From NCBI RefSeq assembly GCF_001039355.2, contig NW_019775749.1:109681-173680 (forward strand): a stretch of DNA of 64,000 bases, read 5' to 3'. How positions within the stretch are numbered: position 1 is the stretch's first letter; each line of letters opens with the position of its first letter. The notes beneath the pieces are model-generated. The model saw only the letters and a list, made by a program, of their open reading frames with translations, was not told the DNA's origin and made no database searches. The stretch comes from Lingula anatina (taxonomy: Eukaryota > Brachiopoda > Lingulata > Lingulida > Lingulidae). A program made the translations under genes and the position numbers. Shown here in pieces: positions 12,459 through 24,444 of the stretch.

Positions 12459-15400
12459 CTACATGGTATAGTCCATCTCATCCAGGGTGAGCAGGGCATC
12501 CGCACTATATGTGCCAGTCTTCTGCTGCAGCATTCTGATTTGAACTTTGACCTCCAAGCAGATCTGTCTTTCTTCATGTACTTTTTGACACATTTCTTTA
12601 TTTCTCATCTAAAAATGACAGAAGGTAATAATAATCAGGAACTGAGTTCAATCAAACAATCAGTTTGAACAGGTTAAAACAAAAAATAAACTAAACAAAT
12701 AAGTAAATAAATAAACAAATATTGCACTGATAATTAACCATTTCTAAATTTATTACTTGATTAATCATCACCAAAATCTAATCATTTCTTCCTTGGGCCA
12801 TTTATGACCTATCGTAAATATTTCATCAAAATGAATCCATTTCTTTTTGCATAATGCTGTACACAAACAAACAAATGGTAATGAAAACAGAGGTAATAAC
12901 TGGGTTTTGGATTAAAATGATTAAATCATTTTGTTATCAAACCACAAACCTTGAGATGATCATTCTCCTGTATTAGCTGTTGTAACATCTCCTGGAGCTC
13001 CTCCTCATCCTCGCTGTCCGAGGAGCTGCTGTCGCTATCAGAACTGTAGTCATTGGTCTCTGCAGAGTCCTGTCGTAACTCTTCCAGCTCCTCGATCTCC
13101 TGCTGGAGACGCTCTATCTCTATCTGCTCTGTCTCAATCTTCTTCCTCAACTCATCACCTAAATTTAAAAAATTGTCCTTTGAATCTGAATGAAAGGTCT
13201 AACATGTTAAATCCGTTTTACACTGCTACTACTAAAAATACTAGAAAAAATTAAAAAAAAAAAAAAAAAACGCACAATAAATCCTTGTATTCAGTAACAA
13301 AAAAATTAACCATGTCAGAGTGATCAAAAAAAATTTACCACAGCACAATTTTCAATAATATTGATAACACTTTTAAGTAGTTTCAGAAAGTTTTTTTTTT
13401 TTATTTCCAAAAAAGATTTTACCTATTGCCAACAGTTCCTCTTCTTCCAACTGAAGAGCTCTTTCCTCTTCAAGTAGTTCTCTAATATCATCAGAAGCAG
13501 CTGAAATAAAAATTTAAAGCAAAACTTCATTGCTGATTTTTTTGTCATGTGCCCCTTTTAACGCAGAAATTAAGTTTAAAAGTTGGTTTAAATTTACAGC
13601 TTCAAATTTAGTCTACTTCACTTCAAGAAAAACCTTTAGTGATTGATCTACATAAAATAAGTATTGGTCTGGTACATAAACAATCTCTTTCCTGTTATAA
13701 AAAAGATAGAATACTATAATATAACATATTCAATGAAATAATTTTCTATATTCAATATGGCATTTACCAAGACTATTAATAACTCATCTTAAAATATTAC
13801 AGCAGTTCATGCCATGTGCATGAAGTAGACTGGTAGAATATATTGAGCAGTTGTATTCCCTACTTAGAGCACATTCAGAACAGTGGACTAACAGATCCGA
13901 GGATCAAATATGGGTAAAACAATTAAAAGTGTCAGTTAGTTTATCAAGAGATATCTGGATGGGTGAGATATGTGTTTTACCCACCTCTAATTGGAGATGC
14001 ATTTTGATTAAATGCAGGCATTTATAATTTTTCTCAATATGATAATTATTACAGGCAGGGGTATTGTCCATGGGGGGGGGATTGCCCTGATAGCCCTACC
14101 CATACATATACCTTCAAATTCTGCAAGGTAAGCAGACTGTGCTGTGATCCCAGAACTAGACCCTTCTACATGGAGGATGAGGTCCTCTTCTTCAGGCTCC
14201 AGTGCTGCCCTCTTGTGGATTTCTTTGGAATGATCCTTTTGGTCATGGAGAATAACAGGCTGCAGTAATGGCATGGCTGGTTTCGCTGCTGGTCCACCTT
14301 GTTTTTGTTTGTCTGTTTTGTCCTCAGGTGCTGGCACTGGTTTGGTGACCTCCACTGTCTTTTTGGCAACAACTGGTGCCGTTTTTGTTTCCTTGGCCAC
14401 ATCCTTTTCAGATGGCACTTCTTGCACAGTTTTTATACTAACCTTTTTAACCACTTTGGTTTCAGTCTTTAAACCACTTCCTTTTTCTTGAATTTGCTTT
14501 GGTTCATTGCCATGAGTGATGTCCTTGGGAGCAACTACAGCCATCTGTGCTGGAGTAGTCTCACTAAAGGCAGCATTGTCCATGCCATGTATCTGTTCCA
14601 GCTCCACCTCAGATTCCGTCTTCTCCTCAGCATCAGGTGTGGAATCCATATCTTCCTTACTGACCTGTTCAGGAATGTCTGCCATCTGTTCTTTTTCAGT
14701 GGACACCACTTCTGAAGCAATAATATATACGAGGGAAAGATATTTGCATTTACTGACCAATAAGATTAGGTCTTCTATCATGCTCTGAGTAAATTTTTAA
14801 AAAAATGTATACTTTCAAATTAAAGAAAGGCCATCATTAACCCAATACCTCACTAATACCTGATATAACGTGGGAAAGCAATTTAAGATTTGTTAAACAG
14901 TATCTTTTACAACAGTTCCACAAATGTCTCTTCCAACAACACAGGTAGTCACAACCTAAAGGTCACTCAAAAAGGCTGCATGGTAAGTGAACCTTACCTT
15001 TTACTTCCAAAGCTATCTCAGATTTCTGCAATTCCACTGACTCTTCTTCTTCTTCAGTATTATCCTGTGCAGTTTTCTGTTCACTGGGAGGTGTTTCTCC
15101 ATGAGCTGCTGCTTCATCTTCTTCCACCTCAGGTACTTTTACCTCTTCCTTGGTTTCTGAGGGCTGTGGCATCTCCTTTAGTTCCTTTGCTTCAAGTTGA
15201 GGTCCCCTTTCCTGGGATTTTGGCACCTCCATTTTGGATTCCTGGAGAACCTCCATAGTCTTTGGTATTGATTCTGCTGACAATTTAACTTCCTTTTTCA
15301 GTTCTGCATCATTTTCTGCTTCTTTCACTTCCTGTCCTTTAGTAGGAACCTGTTGCATAAAAATAAAACAGCTTATTTCATCTTTTCTAACTGAATACAG

Positions 15401-18400
15401 TCCACTTACTATAACTGAACTTATCCCTAATGGTTCATAAGCATATTGACCACCATCATATTATACTTACTATAGACAATTTTACTTAAGTCTGAAACGG
15501 TTAAATTAAAAGTTTAAATAAAATATTGGCCTTCAAGGCCAACTTCTGGTCTGAAGTTCATAGGCGAAACATGCCCCTGGTTTCTGTATAGTCTTTACCT
15601 TGTCTTCAGGTTCTTCAGCAACAGGCACAGGGGCTGGTTTCTGCAGGTCCAGTTTCAGTTCAATATCCCCAGAGTCTGTTCTCTGGTGTGACTGAGGGGG
15701 CTGAGGGGCCTTGTGTTTCACATGGGAAGCTTTCTGCTGCTGGTGTTGTTGTTGTTGTTGTTGTTGCGACACTCGTTCCTTGGTCTCCTTGGATGCAGCA
15801 ATAGCCTCTGTAGCTTTGTGAGCATGCTTGAGCTGTGAGATAAGAAATCATCTTACGATAATCTTATTATCATACCTTAAAACAATATGTATAGCTTAAA
15901 TGGCTAGTTATTTTCTTCCTATGGTTAGCTAATTAGAGCACCTGCTGAGATGAGCCATACAGAATCAAATCAACACGACTTGACTGTCAACAGGCATATA
16001 TAGCATGCTGAGCAGATTTCTTCTTTTAATAAATCAATTATTATCTTTTTATGTTCATGTAGCACTGATGGTTTACATAGTTATAAAGGAATCAACTCAC
16101 TTTCCTCTTCAGCTGGGTGACCACTCGCTGTACTTCCCAGAGCTGTTCCTCCTTGCCTGGATCACTCTTTTTCTTCAGATCTTTGTGCAGCTGTTCCAGT
16201 ACAGACTCCTGTTTACGAAGCTCGTCCTCTATCTGACCTGGGTCGTCCGGGAGCTCCAGAGACCAGCGGGAAGTTGCTGGCTTCAGTGGGGGGACATGTC
16301 TAGAAAGATGGGCAGGAATATGAGGCATATTTTAAATGAGGTGGGTTTTGGAATTTCAAAAAATACTATGGAATTTTCAGAAAATTTGAAAATGAAATAG
16401 CAGAGTTGCTTGTTTTGATGCTGAGTTCATAACATTAACACTAATTAAACTATTCTTGAATCAAACAAGTATATTCGAACATGTCACAATGTAAATGCAT
16501 CATATTGAATGAAAACTTAGGAAAAATTGCTGGTGTTTACAAACAGGATACAACAAACAAAATGCTCACTTCTTAATGACCACATCTCTGAATAGTTCCT
16601 TCCAGTGCAAAAACAACACATTGAGAACTCTGTGGCTGATCTTCATGGTGGGACTGAGAACTATGGACACGTTCTGTAGAGTCATTTTGTTGTCTTTTTC
16701 CTGCAATACAACAACAGATATGTTAGTCTCCTTTCTTTTTTGTTGTCATTAACTAGATAAAGTTTTACATTTTTAGTCAAAATTTCATTTTACAAATATT
16801 TAAAATAAGAATCACACTTTTATTTGGCAATTTTGAATTCTTGATCTACATCTTGCTATGGGCACCTCTTCAAAATAAGGGGGAAATAAGCTTATTGTAT
16901 TGTTGTTATTGTAATACAATCTGAAGTAAGAGCTCTCTATATGAGAAGTGCCTTACCCTCTGTATGACATGAGTCATGTGGACCATCATCCAGGACAACA
17001 GGAGTCGATTGCACTCTGGAAGCTCACTTATCAACTTTTTCAACCTTTCCACTTGCTGTTTGGGCTGCTTTATCACTAAAACAATCACAACACAACCATA
17101 CACCAACATGGCCATGAGATGCATTAAAGTTTTAAGTGAGGAGAGCAAAAATTGGAAATGTGACAATCTGCAGATTTTTTAAATCAGATTTTGTAGTCAA
17201 CTATGAATTTAACAGGTACTTGCTGACATATACAGGTTAGGTGTGCCGTATATTATCTTCAAGGAATATTAGTGGAAAAGTAAACGTAAATTAAGCAAAG
17301 ATGCCTTGAACACAAACAATGAGTATCTTTGTACGGTATATTCAAATTATCTGGAAATAACAGAGTAAATTCTCACTAGAGGCCTCCTCAAACTTTGGCA
17401 TATCTGCCGTAGTCAGAACTGGGTCTGGAAGCTCCCTCAGAAACTGTTTCAGCAAACTGGCAACAACATTTGGCTCATGTTCATGGAGGTAACTTGGCAG
17501 ACCCTTGTTGTAGTTGTCCTTGAGGTGTTGGATCTTGGACTTCACCCCAGATATCCTGTAGATGCCCTCACAAGAAAGTCCTGTAGGAATGTAATGCAGA
17601 ATTGTATTTTCTCTCCTCAACTACAGACATTTTTCAGCATATTTGATGAAAAAAACAAGCAAACATAGTTGTTTCCTAAATATTTTATGTTCCAATGTAA
17701 GTAATCCGCATTAGTAAAATAACAATAATACTGAATAATTTGGTTTCTTTTCACAAGCCTTGGGTGAATTTTTATTTGTTTTCTGTGGTTACCATGTTCC
17801 TCAATGTAGTCTATACATTCTCTGAATATCACTGGCAGCTGGATGCCATCATGAGACTTGTTCCTCTCACATGCTACTTGAAGTGGGACTCCAAACACTG
17901 GCTTCAAGTCAGCTACAATGAAGAAATGTGCATTAGCCACGAAAAACCAAGGTTAGGGGGAGATTTTAACAAAATATAAATAAACATATATAAAGCCACG
18001 ACTTATTCCTCAGTGAGACTTGATTAACATGAAAATACATTAGCCCCTTAATAAAATATTGCAACAAAAACCCTGCCAGGATTTAAATACAATAGAGCTA
18101 AATCACCTTCAGTTGTCTCCACAGCCTTTGGCTTTTTCCACAGTTCTAATTTCTTCAATTTTTTCCGTTCTTCTCTTTTCTTTTCCTTGTCCCTATCTTT
18201 ATCCTTGAATAAAGTACGAATGAAGAACATTTTACTTTCACTGTTAATCCTGCACCACTTTCGAGTCAGTTTAATGGTAAATTGCAGTCTTGGCAAATGA
18301 TACAGACTAAAGGAAGTCTACTCCAAGCCCACAAAGTAGTATTGATTACCTGGACCTTCATACAATAGTAAGATAGCAAGAACCCTGTGACAAAATCAAT

Positions 18401-21045
18401 GCCATCTATCCTGTGAAACTGAACTGGGGGCTCTTAATGCCTAGGTAACATTATTAAACTATCAGCTTACTAAGGATTCCCAGGAAATACATTATTACCA
18501 TGAGAGAAAACAGTACTTATGAGGATCTCAACAAACCATATGCTTCTATTGGGTTACAAAAATCATCAATCTCCTTACTTTAAATCTAAGTTCAGATACT
18601 CAGGATTTTGAAAGGAAAATATTGTTCGTCCAATTGTATTCAATTTAAAGAGTCTGATAATCTGTTTAAAGACAAAAAAAATTGCACAAGAACATTGATT
18701 TGACATTTATTCTACCTTTACTCATATGTACATCTACTTCACAATATTTAATACCATACCTTGGCTCACTAATACGTACTAAAAATAACCCCTAACAGTG
18801 ATTTTATACATAATTTAAACAATGGTTAAATCAATCTGAATTGAGCAGGCATATAAGATATATATGACATATATTTTCTTTGGGAAATGCAGTTACCTTT
18901 TCTTTATCCTTGAACTTTTCTTTCTTTTCTTTCTTCGCAAATTTAAAGCTTGGTTTACTAAGTCTCTTTCCCTTAAATGGACTCCTAGTAGATACACAAA
19001 GTGAAATGTTTATACAGTAGTCACAAAAAAGTTGTAGTATGGAAAGAGGATCAAACAGTACTCTAATCTCCTTCTTGTGAAGAGAATGGAAAGGACAAAC
19101 TAATGGACAATTAAACCCATATTACATAAAAATCGCAACAATGTCCTTGTTTCATCAGACAAAATCACTATAGATACCAGTGCTTCAGCATATATGTACA
19201 TGTAATGTTCTATCAATCAGAAAGTGGTAGCAGCTACAGAGTAATCCCTTGGATATAAGGGTCAAATATGACATATGCCAACATGAATTTTCTCTATTTT
19301 ATTACTTTTACTTTTATTTATTGTTTTCAATTTCTGCAATAGCCATGCAAAATCAATAATTACTCATTCAATTTTAAGGATACTGTAAGCATTTGCCAAC
19401 AATTCCTATTTACTTTCCTAGATTGGGATAACAGATAAATCTTCAGTGTTTAGTGACTAAATCAATTAACATTTACACTCGTGACATCATGACTGCGATT
19501 TTCGGTTAAAATGAAAAAAATTGGTTTCTCAAATTTTTTCTTTATCTTACCACTGTTCCAACAGCAATTTAATGACACCCTTCCAGCATTTTTTCTTTAA
19601 AGCCTTAGTTCAGATTTTATCATTAAAAAAGGAAAAAAAATGCCTTTGTTTGATGAAAATCTGTAATTAGGGGCTCATAACTCCATAACAAAAACATTTA
19701 ACCAAAATGACAGCATGGGATTGAAGCCCATAAACTTGTGGTCAACTATCAAATTTTGATGACAAAAAATCTTGTCCAGGAATGAAGTTATGCGCCATAC
19801 CAATTGCTATCTCACCTCAAGATAGAAAGGTGGTAAATTGAAGATAAAAGCTTTAAGTTGCCTATGCTTAAATGCATAGCAACAAGAAATATAAATGCCA
19901 ATATTTTATATTTTTGAGGGAATTTCTATTGCTTTAAATAAGCACAAAGCTAGATGCATTACTGAATAATTAGATGGAGAAAAAACTCATTTTCGGTATC
20001 TGGATGATAATTAAACCCGTAAGTACCCTTAAACCCATTCTATGATAGTACCAACACACACTCAGTATCATGCAGCATAGATACATGTATGAGAGCTAAA
20101 AAGCTTAATTATCAAACTGGAAGATAGGACGCATGGTTCAACTAAAGGATTAAATCATGAGAAGTTCAGAACATATGTATGCAAACTTCTGATTTGGGCT
20201 TACTTTGTATCTTCCACCATTAGCTCTTCCTCTGAATTGTCTTCCTCAAACATCTTATATCCTTTGTCTTTCTTCTCTTTCTTATCCTTCTTCTTGGCAA
20301 AGTCTTTCTTCTTACCTAGTTTGTCAGCGTCGTCATCTGATGCTGAGAAATATTAGGATTATATACAAACTGTGACATTCTAACAAACATTTGCAAACCA
20401 ATAACCTGTGGTTTAGAGTTACTTGAATCAAATAACAGCTAACAAAATTCAAAAACATCATCTGTTTTTCCAAAACTAGGACACACCATTTCAAAACAAC
20501 TTGATTTCAAACCACATTATTCATATACCTACAGGTCACCTATTTCCTACTTGACTATGGTCAGGTTCTTACAAACAAATCACTGCATGAAGGAGAACGT
20601 GATTTAGCCATTACATACAGTACAGCTAAAAAACAAAACCTCCAGTAAAAAAATAAATCAGCAATACCAGCCTGCCGAGCCCATACCTTTAACTGCAGCC
20701 ATGGTTAAAAGAAAGCCCAACCTTAATCACTATATATGATGTAATGACAGTCTTAAGCATAAGTCTGACTGTTCATTTATTGTTCTGTGACATGCTACAG
20801 GGTATAACATAAATCAACATGTTTAATATGGCTGACAAAAACACTGTATGATTCAAATCTTATAATATATGTGTATGGCATTCAAATTTAAACTAGTGTG
20901 TAAAAAATTACACTGTAGGGATTAATTTACCATTTAGTAAACACATACTAGTAGGTTAGAATACGCTCTATGTTTATACATAAATTTTATGAATAAAAAA
21001 TGCCATAACTCATAGTGGACTCCAGAAAGGTTTATATATAGACCA

Positions 21046-21093
<48 letters not shown>

Positions 21094-21830
21094 ATGTCCG
21101 AAAATAGCAACATTAGAGAGTGGTCTTGTTATAATAAGACAAAAGCTAACACTGACCCACATTACTTCCTTATGAAAATTTAGAAATTTATTGAACTGTC
21201 TTTCACTACCTGTAGTCAATCCCTAGAGAGTACAGATGTTTATATACCAAATAACACATAAGGTATTTTCACATCAAGCATTCAATCTTAGCATTCCATG
21301 TGTAACAGTATGCTTTGAGAGATTAACAGTTTAATTATCATAATTAATATCCCCATTTTTAGGGAAGAGAACGACTAAAAGTCCCCCCCCCCCATCTTCA
21401 GCAGGGGCAATTTATATTGGTTATTTAGTACATACAGGTTTTTCAGTGGAAGCAGACCTTTGAAAGCCAGTTAAACTGCCAGTTTAGTTATTATATGGTA
21501 GAATCTCTCATAAAATACCGATGGAAAGACTTATTTATATCAACTGGCTATATTGAAAAAATTTAATGCATAATAATAATTATTATGATAACTTTTTTAG
21601 TTTGTCTTAAAAAATAAAATCATATAAGTTTCTGAATTACGTATGACCACAACAAGGGACTTCATTCAATAATTATTGGATCTAAGTCCACCTCACCTGC
21701 CGAAAAAAAAGATCCCAACTTTGTCTATTTAATAAAAAAATCTTTTCTTACCTTGTTCAGGTTCCTGGGAACGTCCTTGAGTGGAATACAACCCAGGGAA
21801 GTCTTCTTTGTCGGGACTCTCAAAACTCAT
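12459..21830 (-). CDS. RALBP1: RalA-binding protein 1 (RLIP76): RhoGAP plus Ral-binding coiled coil
   Basis: Effector of Ral GTPases and GAP for Rac/Cdc42, linking Ral to endocytosis and actin. 932 aa (human 655). Coding exons, 5' to 3': 21830-21752, 20342-20204, 18984-18897, 18203-18107, 17912-17793, 17580-17377, 17075-16957, 16700-16570, 16299-16101, 15832-15599, 15349-14998, 14711-14112, 13500-13423, 13158-12950, 12608-12459. Residues 1-134: acidic/Lys-rich leader with the family's FPGLY motif. RhoGAP about 136-350: LKPVFGVPL, FRECIDYIEEHG, EGIYRISG with the arginine finger R183, SLLKQFLRELPDPVLT, LPECNRLLLSW, SIVLSPT. A helical PPLKP...LKRK segment ends at 392. Residues 393-787 are a low-complexity insert. 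The coiled-coil Ral-binding region and C-terminus follow (RELLEEERALQLEEEELL, an acidic SSDSDSSSSDSEDEEELQ stretch, then HEERQICLEVKVQIRMLQQK). The start ATG at 21830 lies one base after an acceptor, so an upstream 5' UTR exon is implied. Confidence 0.95.
15745..15767 (-). repeat. (CAA)n trinucleotide repeat encoding polyglutamine in RALBP1
   Basis: On the plus strand this is a GTT repeat. It encodes seven Gln, then His, then three Gln, in exon 10 of RALBP1 just past the GAP-associated helix. Length variation here would stay in frame. Confidence 0.9.
18985..20203. other. RALBP1 intron 2 (no gene seen)
   Basis: AT-rich intron between coding exons 2 and 3. I found no conserved coding, RNA gene or clear transposon structure. 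Confidence 0.6.
20343..21751. other. RALBP1 intron 1 of the coding region
   Basis: Intron between coding exons 1 and 2. It holds a (TAAA)n microsatellite at 21047-21095 and a C-run near 21385. No other feature is recognised. Confidence 0.6.
21047..21095. repeat. (TAAA)n microsatellite
   Basis: About twelve uninterrupted TAAA units in a RALBP1 intron. Confidence 0.95.
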
Positions 21831-22587
21831 CCTAAAGATACAGGGGACACTACTGACACTGGTGATCATTTTCTTGGTCAAAATAAATAGCCACCGGGTG
21901 TGATGGAAAATTATTGTAATAATTACATTCCACAGTATCACTTTTATGTAGAGTAAGTGACATGTTGGACTGATATATATATATTTAGTGTTACCTTAAT
22001 ATACAAACTTTTATTGAATACTAATGGTATCTGTCATAACTCGTCTAAGGTGTAAAAAAATTCAGGCACCATTGTGATGGTTAGGATGAATAATACCCAG
22101 AATTACAAAGTGACCACCAAAAATGAAGAAAAGAAAAGAATTAAAAAATAATAAATATTTGAAGCATAACATTGAATCAGAAGTATCTGTGAATAATTGA
22201 ATGCATAAAGAATATTAAAAATCCAAGCTTTTTAAATCCACAGGAAACTAGAATCCATGAGATCAATTTACAAATGTGCATGATGCATTTGCCAAGAGGT
22301 AGATTAGACATAAATCTCCAAAAGTAACAAACTGATTGAAAATATATTTCTAAACCAGAGAATATGTGCAAACAGCATCTGCAACAGCGATTTAAATGAA
22401 AGGAAAAAACTGGGCTATCAAGATTCAGAGGGAATGAAACTTTAAAAAAATGCACCTTTAATTTGGTATAAAAAAGTAACATGTATTATTTTAAAGGTCC
22501 ATGGGATGAGAAAACTCAGTTTTATAAAGACAAAAATCAAGCTGTGGGATTAAATTTTATATCACTCCCCCCCCCTCCTCTCCTTTA

Positions 22588-22610
22588 ATTATTTATTTAT
22601 TTATTTATTT
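22588..22610. repeat. (ATTT)n microsatellite
   Basis: Short tetranucleotide run immediately after a C-rich tract, in the inferred 5' UTR intron of RALBP1. Confidence 0.9.
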
Positions 22611-23029
22611 TACAAAGCACTCCAGGTGCCTAAGAAGTGGATTCTCACGCCACAAATTTTGAATCTAATTCTCAATCAACCTTCCTTAATGGTAGCACCT
22701 CTTTTTGAAGATGATCATGATCTTCTGCGAACGGGAGAAGTACCCGGTGAGTGTCAACATCTTCCAAAAGGATTTGATTTTTTTTATTTCAGAAACAAGT
22801 TCATGTTCCCCTGCATCAAGCCAGTTCATGGCACGTCACATACAACTACGAGCTCTGACGCCATTTTAAACTTTCTTATTAATCTTGTGGCTATTTTTGT
22901 TCATTTTTTGAAACTCCCCAAAAGCCCTATTAACGCCAAGTTACATACATTTGAACCCAGTGCTTGAAGTAGTACATGTAATACTGCAGCAGAGCAGTCG
23001 AGTGCAATAAAAGATCAAGCCATTTTTAC

Positions 23030-23180
23030 CTGTTAGTATTTCAGTGCAATCTTAATTAGTCGGATGGTTAACTGTCTCAAAAGTCTTCCTATATTTAGTA
23101 AATGTTATACACTATCAACAATAAAGCCACAAAAACGCGAAAAAACACCCTACGAGCATCTCCGCCCACGAACGGAAGAG
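23030..23180 (-). other. Probable 5' UTR exon of RALBP1
   Basis: The RALBP1 ATG exon begins at a clean acceptor (CTTTAG/GATG), so a non-coding first exon must lie upstream. The best minus-strand donor near the promoter is AACAG/GTAAAA, placing the exon's lower edge at 23030. The upper edge (TSS) is a guess within the GC-rich block. Confidence 0.4.
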
Positions 23181-23245
23181 TCCGTAAATCCATATTGATG
23201 TTGCATTGTGGGATTCCACAGAAGGCGGCATCTTCGAAGTAGGTC
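23150..23245. promoter_or_regulatory. Bidirectional core promoter between RALBP1 and CEP152
   Basis: A GC-rich island in AT-rich DNA holds a cluster of TATA-less core-promoter motifs. These are a GC/KLF-box-like CCGCCCACG (about 23162-23170), an ETS-like ACGGAAGAG (about 23172-23180), and a ZNF143/Staf-like site read on the minus strand as TCCCACAATGC (23203-23213). There is also a YY1-like AAGATGCCGCC on the minus strand (23224-23234). A donor-like GTAGGT or GTCAGT at 23239/23243 fits the end of a short CEP152 5' UTR exon. Motif identities are by eye and each has one or more mismatches. Confidence 0.5.
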
Positions 23246-23639
23246 AGTATTGTTTTGTTACAGTTTTGGTGTTCCCCCCCGCTAGTTATATAGATATATA
23301 TTTAGTTTTTGATTTTTTTTTTATAAATAAGGAGCATGTGATTATTTATGTGAAGTGATGCGTTTCGTGCCTCTGTTTAGAGACAAAATCCTTATCCAAA
23401 CTGGGGACAGCGTATTAATTTCATTCACCCACACAGTACATGTACATAGTCACAAAAGTTATTTTAAAACACGTATTAGTACTCGAAGTCAGTCAAGTTT
23501 TCATTCTGTCCACTTAAGCATTTGAGCACGACAATTTCTACTATATATCACTACGGCTACAGTCAGAACATCTAAAGACCTTTGACAAATGTCATGACCA
23601 AGGTCTGGTGAATCTGAATGCTTTGAAGTGTTTGAGGGG

Positions 23640-23720
23640 AAAACGCCTAACTCGACTGCGGACCGAACTCACTCACTGTTTGAATGCTCTACCAATGTGC
23701 TATTAAGCCTGGGTCCACCT
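23640..23720 (-). repeat. tRNA-derived SINE fragment or tRNA pseudogene
   Basis: The minus strand shows a polymerase III A-box-like TAGCACATTGGTAGAGC (23702-23686), close to the classic tRNA D-arm. About 30 nt further on is a B-box-like GAGTTCGGTCC (23670-23660). I could not pair a good acceptor stem, so this is not a functional tRNA gene. Confidence 0.4.
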
Positions 23721-24046
23721 CGGCCAGTAACTACACTTCTCCCCTCCAAATACCAGAGATGAGTTTGACTGGTATGAAAGCTAGCCATTTTGTATCTGCA
23801 GCAAGGGATTTTAAATTGTGATTTTTAACTAATTAAGTGAATTCTAACTATGGCATGAGCTTACCACCCCACCCAGTGCTGTCACTGTTCACTCACTCTT
23901 TAGTTCTCAATTGATTTATGGACCTAGCAACTGTGCATTAACTCCATGGGGACTCTTGCTGAATGCAATCAGATTAACAGTTTAACATGCCTCCTCATGG
24001 TGTTGAGTAGAGTACAGAAAAGTTGGTGATTATATGAGTACCTTAG

Positions 24047-24259
24047 ACCCCATTCCCAGAGATAAGATCGATCCAACTAGATCGACCTAACTCCATGGGG
24101 GTTCACGCTACATAGCTGTCAGCCGAGCGGGTACGAAAGTCAATTACCCCATTACAGCTTGTAGTAGACGGGACGGACATTTAAGCCGGATTATCTGACA
24201 GTAATCTAGTGAGACTCCCCACGGGGATAGATCGATCTAAAATCTATGGGAATGCCCCC
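24047..24259. mobile_element. Short inverted-repeat element (MITE-like), about 213 bp
   Basis: The two ends are imperfect inverted repeats of about 70 bp. Both contain, in order, CATTCCCA, AGAT, AGATCGATC, CC.TGGGG and CTGTCAG, read inward from each end. The left arm has an extra insert of about 20 bp. CCTTAG occurs on both flanks (24041-24046 and 24258-24263), a possible target duplication. The element is more GC-rich than its surroundings. It has no coding capacity, and its superfamily is not assignable by eye. Confidence 0.7.
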
Positions 24260-24380
24260 TTAGAAACAAGTTGAGGTGTGTCAGTCTGCTAATCTCATTA
24301 CATTCAGCGAGAGTCCCAGTACAGAGGAGCAATAGCTAGGTGATAAATTCATTGTGAACAGATCTTTACTCTGCTTACAG

Positions 24381-24407
24381 ATGCCTAGTAAGAGATATCC
24401 AATTTAG
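24381..24407 (+). other. Short upstream ORF in the CEP152 leader
   Basis: The exon that carries the CEP152 start begins at acceptor CTTACAG/ATGCC, and its first codon is an ATG opening an eight-codon ORF (MPSKRYPI) that ends 37 nt before the main ATG. It could lower translation of this isoform. It is absent if transcription starts within the exon. Confidence 0.45.
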
Positions 24408-24444
24408 CCCTTATAAGCATCAGAGTGGTCACTAGTTGACCACT

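Noticed and set aside
22626-22967. Plus-strand 113-codon open frame in the inferred RALBP1 5' UTR intron
   Set aside because: No family resemblance, no clear exon boundaries and no repeated motifs. Treated as chance or an old repeat.
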